A stretch of DNA of 22,928 bases from Rhodospirillales bacterium (GTDB lineage Bacteria > Pseudomonadota > Alphaproteobacteria > Rhodospirillales > Magnetospirillaceae): the NCBI GenBank assembly GCA_030040955.1, contig JASHSH010000331.1, forward strand, positions 1-22,928, in the 5' to 3' direction. A program made the translations under genes and the position numbers. Of the stretch, positions 1 to 7,679 are shown piece after piece. Each line of letters begins with the position of its first letter. The first letter of the stretch is position 1. The notes under the pieces were generated by a model. The model did no database searches and was not told the origin of the DNA. It was given only the letters and a program-made list of their open reading frames with translations.

Positions 1-996
1 CCGCGGCATCCCCCCGGCTATTATGGCGACGAGACCGCGCGGGTCGCGGTCAATCTCGCGCCGGCCCTGCCGCCGCCGGTGCCGCTGGTCGCGCCCCCGG
101 GCGTACCCGTGCGCGATCTCGATGGCGAACGCGGCGAGCGCGATCTGCAGCCGGACATACTTCTCGCCGCGCTATTGCTGCTGCTCGCCGATGCGACGGC
201 GGTGCTGGTACTGCGCGGGATCGGCCGCGGCCGCGTCGCCGCGGCTTCCGTCCTGCTCGCCGCGATGCTTCTGCATCCCGACTCGGTGCGCGCCGACAAC
301 GACAGGATGGCGATGGAGGCGGCGCTGCGGACGCGGCTTGCCTATGTGATCACGGGAGATGCGCGCGTCGACGAGGTGAGCCGCGCCGGGCTGATCGGGC
401 TGACCCGCGAGCTCGCGAACCGCACCACGGCGAGTTTCGGCGACCCTGTTGGGGTGGATATCGCCACCGACCCGCTGATGGTCTTCCCGCTGCTCTATTG
501 GCCGGTCACGTCGACGCAGGGCGCGCTGTCGGCGGCCGCGCGCGAGGCGGTCAACGACTATATGCGCCACGGCGGCATGATCATGTTCGACACGCGGGAC
601 GCCGGCCAGGGCGGCACCGACACGCTGCGCGGCCTGGCGGAGGGGCTCGACATCCCTCCGCTCGCGCAGGTGACATCGGATCACGTGCTGACACGCTCGT
701 TCTATCTGCTGCGCGAGAGTCCGGGCCGGTTCACCGGCGCGCCGCTGTTCGTGCAGGAGGGCGGCGACCCCGCCAACGACAATGTCTCGCCGGTTGTCAT
801 CGGCGGCGACGATTACGCCGGCGCGTGGGCGATCGGTCCCGACGGCGAGCCGATGTATCCGGCGGTGCCCGGCGGCGAGGCCCAACGCGAGATGGCGTAC
901 AGGTTCGGAATCAACCTTGTCATGTACGCGCTGACCGGCAGCTACAAGTCCGACCAGGTGCATTTGCCGATCATCCTCGAACGCCTGCGGCGATGA
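1..996 (+). CDS. DUF4159 domain-containing protein, C-terminal part (5' end outside window)
   Basis: The frame is open from the first base, so the gene starts upstream of the window; 331 residues are visible. A Pro/Val-rich linker leads into hydrophobic segments at about residues 52-73 and 78-92, followed by a soluble domain with the blocks PLMVFPLLYWPV, DYMRHGGMIMFDTRD and a C-terminal NLVMYALTGSYKSDQVH that I recognise from DUF4159. In this family the domain is usually fused behind a BatA-like membrane part, and the genes sit in operons with VWA/MoxR-type proteins; the biochemical function is not established. Its TGA overlaps the ATG of the next gene (ATGA at 993-996), so the two are translationally coupled. 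An internal ATG at 79 exists but lies inside the continuous domain and is unlikely to be the true start. Confidence 0.85.
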   Translation, partial: PRHPPGYYGDETARVAVNLAPALPPPVPLVAPPGVPVRDLDGERGERDLQPDILLAALLLLLADATAVLVLRGIGRGRVAAASVLLAAMLLHPDSVRADNDRMAMEAALRTRLAYVITGDARVDEVSRAGLIGLTRELANRTTASFGDPVGVDIATDPLMVFPLLYWPVTSTQGALSAAAREAVNDYMRHGGMIMFDTRDAGQGGTDTLRGLAEGLDIPPLAQVTSDHVLTRSFYLLRESPGRFTGAPLFVQEGGDPANDNVSPVVIGGDDYAGAWAIGPDGEPMYPAVPGGEAQREMAYRFGINLVMYALTGSYKSDQVHLPIILERLRR

Positions 997-3041
997 GCCC
1001 GGCGCATCTCGTCTTCTCGCCCTGGATACCGGCCTGGACCCTCGCCGCGCTGGCCGCGGCGGGCCTGGCGCTGGTGGTGGCCTCGGCGCTTGGGCGAGCG
1101 GGCGCCTGGTGGCGGCTTCTGCCGCTCGCGGTGCTGCTGGTCGCGCTCGCCAATCCGAGGCTCGCCCGCGAGGAGGGGGTGGCGCTTCGCGACCTCGCTC
1201 TCGTCCTGGTCGACGACAGCGTGAGCATGTCGGTCGGCGACCGGCCGGCGCAAAGCGCGACCGCGCTCGCCGGGCTACTCGACCGCCTGGGCCGGCTTGC
1301 CGATCTCGACGTGCGCGTCGAGCACTATCGCCCACCGCCGGGCCGCGACGCGGGTACATTGCTATTCGGCGCGCTCGATCGCGCGCTCGCCGATGTCCCG
1401 CGCAACCGCCTCGCCGGCGTGGTGATGATCACCGACGGCCAAATCCATGACGTGCCGGCGAAACCCGATATCGGCGCGCCGCTGCACGTGCTGATCGCCG
1501 GGCATCGCGACGAGCGCGAGCGGCGGGTCGTGATCGAACAGGCGCCCGCCTTCGGCATCGTCGGCGGCTCGGTCAAGCTCACCTTCCGGATCGAGGATCT
1601 GGGCCATGACGGCGACGCGCGGGTGACCGTGTCTCGCGATGGCGGAGACAAGAAGACGCTACTCGTTCCGCTCAATCGCTCCACCGATCTCGACCTGTCG
1701 CTTGCACATGCCGGCGCCAACGTAGTCGAGCTGGAGGCCGAGGCCGTGCCGGGCGAGCTGACTCTCGCGAACAATCGCGCCGCGATCTCGGTGAGCGGCG
1801 TGCGCGACCGGCTGAAGGTGCTGCTCATCTCCGGTGAGCCGCACGCCGGCGAGCGTGTGTGGCGCAACCTGCTCAAGGCCGATCCATCGGTAGACCTCGT
1901 CCATTTCACCATCCTGCGGCCGCCCGAGAAGGAGGACGCGACGCCGTTGCGGGAGCTGGCGCTGATCGCGTTCCCGGTGCGCGAGCTGTTCGAGGAGAAA
2001 CTGCACGGCTTCGATCTCATTATCCTCGACCGCTACCGTCGGCGCGCCGTACTGCCCGATGCCTACTATCAGAACATCGCCCGCTACGTCGAAGGCGGCG
2101 GTGCGTTGCTGGTGGCGGCCGGACCGGAATTCGGCGGCGTGGATTCGCCCTACCTCACCGATCTCGAGCGCATCCTGCCCGCCCAGCCCACGGGCCACGA
2201 TGCCGAGGGGCCGTTCCTGCCGCTGCTCACGCAGGCCGGCCATCGCCATCCGGTTACTTCCGGTCTGCCCGGGGCGGACAGCGATCCGCCGCGCTGGGGA
2301 CGCTGGATGCGGGTGGTCGGCAGCAGCCTGTCGGGACGCGGCACGGTGCTGATGACCGGGCCCGATGGCGCGCCGCTGCTCGTGCTCGACCGGGTCGGCG
2401 ACGGGCGCGTGGCCGAGCTGATGACCGACACCGCCTGGCTGTGGTCGCGCGGGTACGAAGGCGGCGGGCCGCAGGCCGAGTTGCTGCGCCGCCTGGCGCA
2501 CTGGCTGATGAAGGAGCCGGAACTCGAGGAGGAGCGGCTGTCGGCGGAGATCCGCGGCGCCTCGCTCCAGGTCGAGCGGCGCAGCCTGAAGGAGGGGCCT
2601 CGTGGCGTGACCATCACCAGGCCGGACGGGACCACGCAAGCGCTCGATCTCGCCGATCAGGGCGACGGCAGAGCTGTGGGTCGCATGGCGGCCGGTGAGG
2701 ACGGGCTGTGGCGCGTTTCCGACGGCGAGCATGTAACGCTGGCGGCATCGGGCGCGCTGGCGCCGTCGGAGATGTCCGAGCTGCGCGCCACCCAGGACAA
2801 AGTGGCGCCCGCGGTGGCGGCCACCGGCGGCGGAATTGCCTGGATCGAGGACGGCCTGCCGGACCTGCGCCGCGTCGAACCCGGCTCCGCCGCCGCGGGC
2901 GGCGGCCGCTGGTTCGGCTTCCGCGCCAACCATGCCGAGGAGATCACATCGGTGCGCGACTCACCCTTGATCCCTGGCCCGCTTCTGCTGTTCCTCGGCC
3001 TCGGGGGACTCGTGCTCGCCTGGTGGCGCGAAGGCCGCTGA
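993..3041 (+). CDS. Membrane protein with VWA-like and glutamine amidotransferase-like regions
   Basis: The protein has 682 residues. Two N-terminal membrane segments (about residues 14-33 and 40-55) precede a VWA-like region whose LVLVDDSVSMS carries a DxSxS metal-site pattern (D74, S76, S78). A central beta-rich region follows, then a class I amidotransferase-like fold (LIILDRYRRRA, YVEGGGALLVAAGPEF, GDGRVAELMTD) without an obvious catalytic Cys. One more membrane segment lies at the C terminus (PGPLLLFLGLGGLVLAWW). This architecture is known from uncharacterised proteins paired with DUF4159/BatA/MoxR genes, probably acting in the cell envelope. The start was chosen at the ATG overlapping the upstream stop; the frame stays open upstream but overlaps the DUF4159 gene. 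Function unknown. Confidence 0.85.
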   Translation: MSPAHLVFSPWIPAWTLAALAAAGLALVVASALGRAGAWWRLLPLAVLLVALANPRLAREEGVALRDLALVLVDDSVSMSVGDRPAQSATALAGLLDRLGRLADLDVRVEHYRPPPGRDAGTLLFGALDRALADVPRNRLAGVVMITDGQIHDVPAKPDIGAPLHVLIAGHRDERERRVVIEQAPAFGIVGGSVKLTFRIEDLGHDGDARVTVSRDGGDKKTLLVPLNRSTDLDLSLAHAGANVVELEAEAVPGELTLANNRAAISVSGVRDRLKVLLISGEPHAGERVWRNLLKADPSVDLVHFTILRPPEKEDATPLRELALIAFPVRELFEEKLHGFDLIILDRYRRRAVLPDAYYQNIARYVEGGGALLVAAGPEFGGVDSPYLTDLERILPAQPTGHDAEGPFLPLLTQAGHRHPVTSGLPGADSDPPRWGRWMRVVGSSLSGRGTVLMTGPDGAPLLVLDRVGDGRVAELMTDTAWLWSRGYEGGGPQAELLRRLAHWLMKEPELEEERLSAEIRGASLQVERRSLKEGPRGVTITRPDGTTQALDLADQGDGRAVGRMAAGEDGLWRVSDGEHVTLAASGALAPSEMSELRATQDKVAPAVAATGGGIAWIEDGLPDLRRVEPGSAAAGGGRWFGFRANHAEEITSVRDSPLIPGPLLLFLGLGGLVLAWWREGR

Positions 3042-3050
3042 AGGGTCCAC

Positions 3051-3066
3051 TGGCATGTCGATTGCG
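3051..3066 (+). promoter_or_regulatory. Sigma-54 promoter of the cyanuric acid hydrolase gene
   Basis: TGGCATGTCGATTGCG matches the RpoN consensus TGGCAYG-N4-TTGC with the GG (3052-3053) and GC (3064-3065) at the required spacing. The predicted transcript starts near 3077 and leaves a leader of about 26 bases carrying the GGGAGG ribosome site. It lies 10 bases after the stop of the upstream gene, so the hydrolase appears to have its own nitrogen-type promoter. Two nearly identical elements occur at 4339 and 10526, which makes chance unlikely. No GCCCA-N5-TGGGC site like those upstream of the other two was seen here. Confidence 0.75.
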
Positions 3067-3091
3067 TCCATCCGCACCGAAGACTGGCTGC

Positions 3092-3097
3092 GGGAGG
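3092..3097 (+). promoter_or_regulatory. Ribosome binding site fixing the hydrolase start at 3103
   Basis: GGGAGG ends five bases before ATG 3103. The earlier in-frame ATG at 3055 has no such site and lies inside the sigma-54 element, upstream of the predicted transcription start. Confidence 0.75.
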
Positions 3098-3102
3098 ACG
3101 AG

Positions 3103-4218
3103 ATGGCCGGAAATCGGGAATGCCTAACCTTCCGGGTGCCGATGGCACATCCGGGAGATATATCCGGCATCGACGCACTGATCGCGGATGGGCGAGCCAA
3201 GGCCGCGGAGATCGTCGCCATCTTCGGCAAGACCGAGGGCAATGGTTGCGTCAACGATTTCACGCGCGGCTACGCCGCCGACGCGCTCAAATCCTGCCTC
3301 GCGCGCCATCTCGGCACCGATGCCGCGACCGTGGCGAAGCGCGTGCCGCTGGTGATGTCGGGCGGCACCGAGGGAGCGATCTCCCCCCACTTCCTGGTCC
3401 TGGCCGCGCGGGCCGGGCGCAAGAAGCCCCGGGGCAAAGCGCTTGCCGTGGGCACAGGATTTACGCGCGCATTCCTGCCCGAGGAGATCGGCCGCGCCGC
3501 GATGGCCGAGGAGACCGCGCGCGCGGTGCGGCGTGCCATCGCCGATGCCGATATCGCCGGCCCGGGCGACGTGCATTTCGTGCAGATCAAATGTCCGCTG
3601 CTGACCGGCGAGCGCCTGTCGGAGGCGCATGCGCGCGGGGCCGAGGTGGTGACCGAGGAGACTTATACCTCGATGGGATATTCGCGCGGCGCGGCGGCGC
3701 TGGGGGCGGCGATGGCGCTGGGCGAGGTCGCGCGCCGCAAGGTGGGCGATGCGTCGATCTGCGCCGACTGGAACCTGTGGTCCGGCTGCGCCAGCGCCTC
3801 CGCCGGCATCGAGCTTGCCCGCTGCGAGATCATCGTGCTCGGCAACAGCGCCGCTTGGAGCGGCGACTCGGTGATCGCGCACGGCGTGATGGCGGACGCA
3901 ATCGATGCGCCAGCCGTGCACGGGGTGCTGCGCCGCCTGGGCGTCCCGGCCGAACGGGGACAGGTGAGCCGGCGCGGCCGCGCACGTATCCGCGCCGTGC
4001 TCGCCAAGGCCGATCCGTCGCGCAACGGTCGCATCCGCGGCGCCCGCCACGTCATGCTCGACGACAGCGACATCAACGCCACCCGGCACGCGCGCGCCCT
4101 GGTGGGCGGCGTGCTCGCCGGCATCTTCGGCTTCACCGATCTCTATGTGTCGGGGGGCGCCGAGCATCAGGGACCGGACGGTGGCGGCCCGGTGGCGATC
4201 ATCGCGGCCAAGGCCTAG
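3103..4218 (+). CDS. atzD: Cyanuric acid amidohydrolase (ring-opening amidohydrolase, AtzD/TrzD family)
   Basis: Hydrolyses the s-triazine ring of cyanuric acid to carboxybiuret in the cytoplasm, which then loses CO2 to give biuret. The 371 residues fit the family length (about 360). All three pseudo-repeats are visible: GKTEGNGCVND (K43) with VMSGGTEGAISPH (S86); FVQIKCPLLTGE (K163) with SASAGIELA (S231/S233); and AKADPSRNGRIRG (K302) with YVSGGAEHQGPDGGGP (S350). These Ser-Lys pairs are the family's catalytic centres. IAHGVMADAIDA and DSDINATRHARA are also near-identical to AtzD as I remember it. The start at 3103 gives an N terminus that aligns with AtzD. It has its own sigma-54 promoter and is followed by a separate transcription unit. 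Barbiturase belongs to the same family and is the main alternative, but the biuret hydrolase at 13816 supports cyanuric acid. Confidence 0.87.
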   Translation: MAGNRECLTFRVPMAHPGDISGIDALIADGRAKAAEIVAIFGKTEGNGCVNDFTRGYAADALKSCLARHLGTDAATVAKRVPLVMSGGTEGAISPHFLVLAARAGRKKPRGKALAVGTGFTRAFLPEEIGRAAMAEETARAVRRAIADADIAGPGDVHFVQIKCPLLTGERLSEAHARGAEVVTEETYTSMGYSRGAAALGAAMALGEVARRKVGDASICADWNLWSGCASASAGIELARCEIIVLGNSAAWSGDSVIAHGVMADAIDAPAVHGVLRRLGVPAERGQVSRRGRARIRAVLAKADPSRNGRIRGARHVMLDDSDINATRHARALVGGVLAGIFGFTDLYVSGGAEHQGPDGGGPVAIIAAKA

Positions 4219-4259
4219 CGCGGTGACCGGCCCTAAATTTGGCCCGCCCGACGAAATGC

Positions 4260-4276
4260 TGCCCAAAAGCTGGGCA
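4260..4276. promoter_or_regulatory. Inverted repeat TGCCCA-N5-TGGGCA, candidate activator site
   Basis: A perfect 6-5-6 inverted repeat (TGCCCA, AAAGC, TGGGCA) lies about 105-89 bases upstream of the predicted start of the sigma-54 promoter at 4339, the usual position for enhancer-binding-protein sites. The same architecture, CGCCCA-N5-TGGGCG, stands upstream of the second importer at 10423. Known NtrC sites are TGCACC-N5-GGTGCA; this motif shares the outer TGC/GCA and the spacing but not the inner bases, so it may be an NtrC variant or a site for another activator. A weak terminator of the preceding gene is the alternative, but no T-run follows. Confidence 0.55.
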
Positions 4277-4283
4277 ATTGCCC
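4272..4283. repeat. Perfect 12-base palindrome GGGCAATTGCCC overlapping the candidate activator site
   Basis: The right arm of the 4260-4276 repeat is re-used in a second, perfect palindrome, so three alternating half-sites TGCCC, GGGCA, TGCCC lie at 4260, 4272 and 4279. This could seat more than one regulator dimer. Confidence 0.4.
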
Positions 4284-4338
4284 GCCCGCCCGCGGCACTA
4301 GTGGCCTGAATTTGGCGCTTCGCACAGGGCTTGCCGAC

Positions 4339-4354
4339 TGGCACGGCTGTTGCG
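4339..4354 (+). promoter_or_regulatory. Sigma-54 promoter of the polyamine-type importer operon
   Basis: TGGCACGGCTGTTGCG is a full match to the RpoN consensus TGGCACG-N4-TTGC. The predicted start near 4365 lies just before the GGGAGGG ribosome site (4366-4372) and the ATG at 4385. It differs from the element at 10526 at a single base. An in-frame TTG at 4331 is therefore upstream of the transcript and cannot be the start from this promoter. Confidence 0.85.
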
Positions 4355-4384
4355 TCGCAACACACGGGAGGGCCCGCGCACGGC

Positions 4385-5401
4385 ATGAGCCAGGTGTTCG
4401 ATGTCGAGCTGGTGGGGGTGACGAAACGCTTCGGCGCCACCGTCGCCGTCGACCAGATCGATCTGCGCATTCCAAAGGCCACCTATTGCTGCCTGTTGGG
4501 TCCGAGCGGCTGTGGCAAGACGACGCTCTTGCGCATGCTGGCCGGGCATGAAACGCCGACCGAAGGCGACATCCTGATCGGCGGTCACAATGTGAGCCTG
4601 CTGCCGCCGGCCAAGCGCGGCACGGCGATGATGTTCCAGAGCTACGCGCTGTTCCCGCACCTGAACGCGGTGGATAACGTCGCGTTCAGCCTCAAGATGC
4701 GGGGCGTGGGCAAGGCCGAGCGGCAGGAGAAGGCGCGCCGGTATCTCGAACTGACGCACATGACGAAATACGCCGAGCGGCTGCCCTCGCAGCTCTCGGG
4801 CGGTCAGCAGCAGCGCGTCGCGCTGGCGAGGGCGCTGATCACCAACCCTTCGGTGCTCCTGCTCGACGAGCCTCTCTCGGCGCTCGATCCGTTCCTGCGC
4901 GGGAAGATGCGCGACGAGCTCAAGCGGCTGCAAACCGAGCTCGCGATCAGCTTCATCCACGTCACCCATTCGCAGGAGGAGGCGCTGGCCTTGGCCGACC
5001 TCGCCGTGGTGATGGACGGCGGGCGCATCCAGCAGGCGGCCAGTCCGCGCGATCTGTTCGACAAGCCGCGCACCGCCTTCGTCGCGCGCTTCATCGGCGG
5101 ACAGAACGTGCTGCCGGCGCCCGGCAGCAATGGTCTCGACCGCGGCGAAATCGCGGTGCGCACCGACCGTTGCCACCTGGTCGCGCCCGACGAGGCGACG
5201 CCCGCCGCCAGCCTGCTCGGCAGCATCACCGGCATCGAATATCAGGGCTCGCGCGTGCAGATCACGCTGTCGATCGACGGCGCGCGCGAGGCGATCTCGC
5301 TGCTGCCCGACGACGCCTATTTCGCCAAGCCGTTCAAGATCGGCGAGCGCGCGCGCATCGCCTGGTCCGAGGGAGACGTCCACCAACTCAGCGCGCCGTG
5401 A
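4385..5401 (+). CDS. ABC importer ATPase, PotA/polyamine type
   Basis: Energises the importer formed with the next three genes at the inner face of the cytoplasmic membrane. The 338 residues include Walker A GPSGCGKTT (39-47), Q-loop Q85, signature LSGGQQQR (137-144), Walker B VLLLDEP (157-163) and H-loop H195, followed by a C-terminal TOBE-like regulatory region (about 255-338) with GSITGIEYQGSRVQITL. This layout is that of PotA/FbpC-type ATPases. The start at ATG 4385 follows GGGAGGG with a rather long 12-base gap; it lies downstream of the sigma-54 promoter, unlike the TTG at 4331. It is first in an operon with binding protein, two permeases and a racemase-like enzyme. The substrate cannot be read from the ATPase. 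Confidence 0.9.
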   Translation: MSQVFDVELVGVTKRFGATVAVDQIDLRIPKATYCCLLGPSGCGKTTLLRMLAGHETPTEGDILIGGHNVSLLPPAKRGTAMMFQSYALFPHLNAVDNVAFSLKMRGVGKAERQEKARRYLELTHMTKYAERLPSQLSGGQQQRVALARALITNPSVLLLDEPLSALDPFLRGKMRDELKRLQTELAISFIHVTHSQEEALALADLAVVMDGGRIQQAASPRDLFDKPRTAFVARFIGGQNVLPAPGSNGLDRGEIAVRTDRCHLVAPDEATPAASLLGSITGIEYQGSRVQITLSIDGAREAISLLPDDAYFAKPFKIGERARIAWSEGDVHQLSAP

Positions 5402-5442
5402 CGGGTGCCCGCCACGGCCAATCGCACAGGAGGGAGACTGCG

Positions 5443-6768
5443 ATGAAAATCGATCACGGACTGCCCGGCAAGGGCAAGGCGTATGCGAGACGCGCGGGCT
5501 CGGTAAGCCGGCGCGGACTGCTCAAGGGGGGCGCCGCGATCGCCGGCGCCGCGATCGGGTCGGGCGCGATTTCCGGGTTTCCGACCATCTGGGCGCAGAA
5601 CATCAAGGACGTGACACTGCGCCAGTTCGGCACCGGAACCTCGGACCTTAACGAGATCGCCACCAAGGTGAAGGAGGATCTCGGCTTCACGCTCCAGCTG
5701 GGGGTGCTCGACACCGACGCGGTGATGCAGAGGGCCGCGACCCAGCCCGATTCCTACGACATCGCCGACATCGAGTATTTCAGCACCAAGAAAGTGTATC
5801 CGACCGGCGTGATGCAGCCGATCGAGGTCAAGAAGATCAAGCTGTTCGACAAGATCGTGCCGATCTTCATCACGGGCAAGCTCACGCCCGAGTCCAAGAT
5901 CGCGCAAGGCACGGCGCCGCACACGGTGGAGTTCGTCGAGGGCAAGGACTCGAAGAAATTCGCCAAGGCTCCGACCGAATGGGCGACCCTGGTTCCCACC
6001 ATCTACAACGCCGACACGCTGGGCATCCGCCCCGACCTGGTCGGCCGGCCGATCAAGAACTGGAAGGACCTGGTCGATCCCGCCTTCAAGGGCAAGGCGG
6101 CGATTCTCAACATCCCCGGCATCGGCATCATGGACGCCGCGATGGTCTGCGAGTCGCTGGGCGAGATCAAATACGGCGACAAGGGCAACATGACCAAGGA
6201 GGAGATCGACAAGACGCTGGGCAAGCTGACCGAGTTCAAGAAGGCCGGGCAATTCCGCGCCTTCTGGAAGGATTTCACCGAGTCGGTCAACCTGATGGCG
6301 TCGGGCGAGGTGGTGATCCAGTCGATGTGGTCGCCGGCGGTTGCCGCGGTGCGCTCCAAGGGCATCCCGTGCATCTATCAGCCGCTCGAGGAGGGCTATC
6401 GCGCTTGGGGCAGCGGACTCGGGCTCGCCGCGCACCTCAACGGCCTCCAGCTCGACGCCGCCTACGAGTATCTCAACTGGTACCTGTCGGGCTGGGTCGG
6501 CGGATTCCTCAACCGCCAGGGCTACTACTCGGCGATGCTCGACACCGCCAAGCAGAACATGAGCGCCGACGAATGGGGGTTCTGGATGGAAGGCAAGCCC
6601 GCGCAGGGCGACATCCTGAGCCCGCAAGGCAAGGTGATGGAGAAGGCCGGAGCGGTGCGCGACGGCGGCTCGTTCTACGAGCGCATGGGCCACGTCGTGT
6701 GCTGGAACTCGACCATGGACGAGGACCGCTACATGGTCCAGAAGTGGAACGAGTTCATCGCCGCGTGA
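5443..6768 (+). CDS. Tat-exported extracellular solute-binding protein, PotD type
   Basis: Captures the substrate in the periplasm for the neighbouring permeases. The 441-residue precursor has a twin-arginine signal (SRRGLLKGG, 22-30) and a hydrophobic Ala/Gly segment, with probable cleavage near residue 51 (IWAQN). The mature part shows polyamine-binding-protein features such as GTLVPTIYNAD-like ATLVPTIYNADTLG, WKDLVDPAFKGKAAI, and SGEVVIQSMWSPAVAAVRSKG. AGGAGGG (5428-5434) stands before the ATG. Relatives bind spermidine, putrescine or other small amine or amide compounds; here the setting between a cyanuric acid hydrolase and a racemase-like gene suggests a nitrogen-rich substrate, which is inference. 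Tat export of the folded protein is common for this group. Confidence 0.9.
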   Translation: MKIDHGLPGKGKAYARRAGSVSRRGLLKGGAAIAGAAIGSGAISGFPTIWAQNIKDVTLRQFGTGTSDLNEIATKVKEDLGFTLQLGVLDTDAVMQRAATQPDSYDIADIEYFSTKKVYPTGVMQPIEVKKIKLFDKIVPIFITGKLTPESKIAQGTAPHTVEFVEGKDSKKFAKAPTEWATLVPTIYNADTLGIRPDLVGRPIKNWKDLVDPAFKGKAAILNIPGIGIMDAAMVCESLGEIKYGDKGNMTKEEIDKTLGKLTEFKKAGQFRAFWKDFTESVNLMASGEVVIQSMWSPAVAAVRSKGIPCIYQPLEEGYRAWGSGLGLAAHLNGLQLDAAYEYLNWYLSGWVGGFLNRQGYYSAMLDTAKQNMSADEWGFWMEGKPAQGDILSPQGKVMEKAGAVRDGGSFYERMGHVVCWNSTMDEDRYMVQKWNEFIAA

Positions 6769-6799
6769 TCGGCTGACGGGGCGCGGATAGGGGGCGGGA

Positions 6800-7678
6800 T
6801 TGTCGGCGGAAGCGGTCGCGGCCAGGCCGTGGCGTCGCAAGCTCGTCCCCTATTTCCAGGCGGGGCCGCTTACCCTGGTGCTCGCGCTGTTCCTGATCTT
6901 CCCGATCGTCACCATCGTGATCGTCAGCTTCTTCGACTACAACTCGGTCCAGATCATCCCGGCCTTCATCCTCGATAATTACCGGGACGTGCTGTTCTCG
7001 AAGGTGACGTGGCAGACCTACCTCAACACCTTCGGCTACGTGATCGTCGTCTGGGCGATCACCTTGTTCATCGGCTTCTGGATCGCCTACTTCCTGGTGT
7101 TCCACATCCGCACCAACACCATTCGGATCGCCTGCTTCCTGCTGACCACGATCCCGTTCTGGACCTCGAACATCATCCGCATGATCTCCTGGATTCCGCT
7201 GCTGGGGCGCAACGGACTGGTCAACGCGTTGCTGCTGCACGCCGGCGTGACCGGCCATCCGCTCGAATTCCTGCTTTACTCGCCTTTCTCGGTGGTGGTG
7301 GCCTTCGTGCACCTCAACACCTTCTTCATGATCGTCCCCATCTCGAACACCATGGCGCGGATCGACAAATCGCTGATCGAGGCGGCGCGCGACGCCAATG
7401 CCAGCGGCTGGCAGATTCTCACCAACGTGGTCATCCCCCTGTCGAAGACCGGTATCGCCATCGGCTCGATCTTCATCTTCACCGTGGTGATGGGCGACTT
7501 CGCCACCGTCAATGTGATGAGCGGCGGACAGAGCGCGTCGGTGGGGCTGATGATGCGCAACGAGATGTCGGAGCTGCAATACCCGGCGGCCGCCGCGAAC
7601 GCGGTGGTGCTGCTCGTCATCATGCTGCTGATCGTCTCGGCGATCGTCCGGCTGGTCGACATTCGCAAGGAGCTGTGA
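6800..7678 (+). CDS. ABC importer permease, PotB type
   Basis: First transmembrane subunit of the importer. The 292-residue protein has about six membrane segments, starting with LTLVLALFLIFPIVTIVIVSFF, and the cytoplasmic EAA loop IEAARDANASGWQILTNVVIPLSKTGI that docks on the ATPase. The start is a TTG at 6800 behind the purine stretch AGGGGGCGGGA; no other start codon of use occurs before the first membrane segment. It follows the binding protein after 31 bases and its stop lies one base before the GTG of the next permease, as expected for a co-translated pair. Confidence 0.9.
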   Translation: MSAEAVAARPWRRKLVPYFQAGPLTLVLALFLIFPIVTIVIVSFFDYNSVQIIPAFILDNYRDVLFSKVTWQTYLNTFGYVIVVWAITLFIGFWIAYFLVFHIRTNTIRIACFLLTTIPFWTSNIIRMISWIPLLGRNGLVNALLLHAGVTGHPLEFLLYSPFSVVVAFVHLNTFFMIVPISNTMARIDKSLIEAARDANASGWQILTNVVIPLSKTGIAIGSIFIFTVVMGDFATVNVMSGGQSASVGLMMRNEMSELQYPAAAANAVVLLVIMLLIVSAIVRLVDIRKEL

Positions 7679-7679
7679 G

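Larger units (their letters stand above)
4232..4316 (+). repeat. Direct repeat CCTRAATTTGGC (two copies)
   Basis: CCTAAATTTGGC at 4232-4243 and CCTGAATTTGGC at 4305-4316 differ at one base and start 73 bases apart, about seven helical turns. They bracket the inverted repeat at 4260-4276 in the region upstream of the importer promoter. They may be protein binding sites; role unknown. Confidence 0.4.

Noticed and set aside
2785..2808. Inverted repeat GCGCCAC-N10-GTGGCGC as an upstream activator site for the hydrolase promoter
   Set aside because: It lies within a coding region rich in GC codons, about 270 bases from the predicted start, and does not resemble the other sites.
4260..4276. Reading the TGCCCA-N5-TGGGCA repeat as terminator of the hydrolase gene
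   Set aside because: Six-base stem without T-run, and the same motif recurs at 10423 where no gene ends.
5317..6840. 507-codon minus-strand frame opposite the PotD-like gene
   Set aside because: No family features and His/Arg/Leu-rich composition; typical antisense frame of a GC-rich gene.
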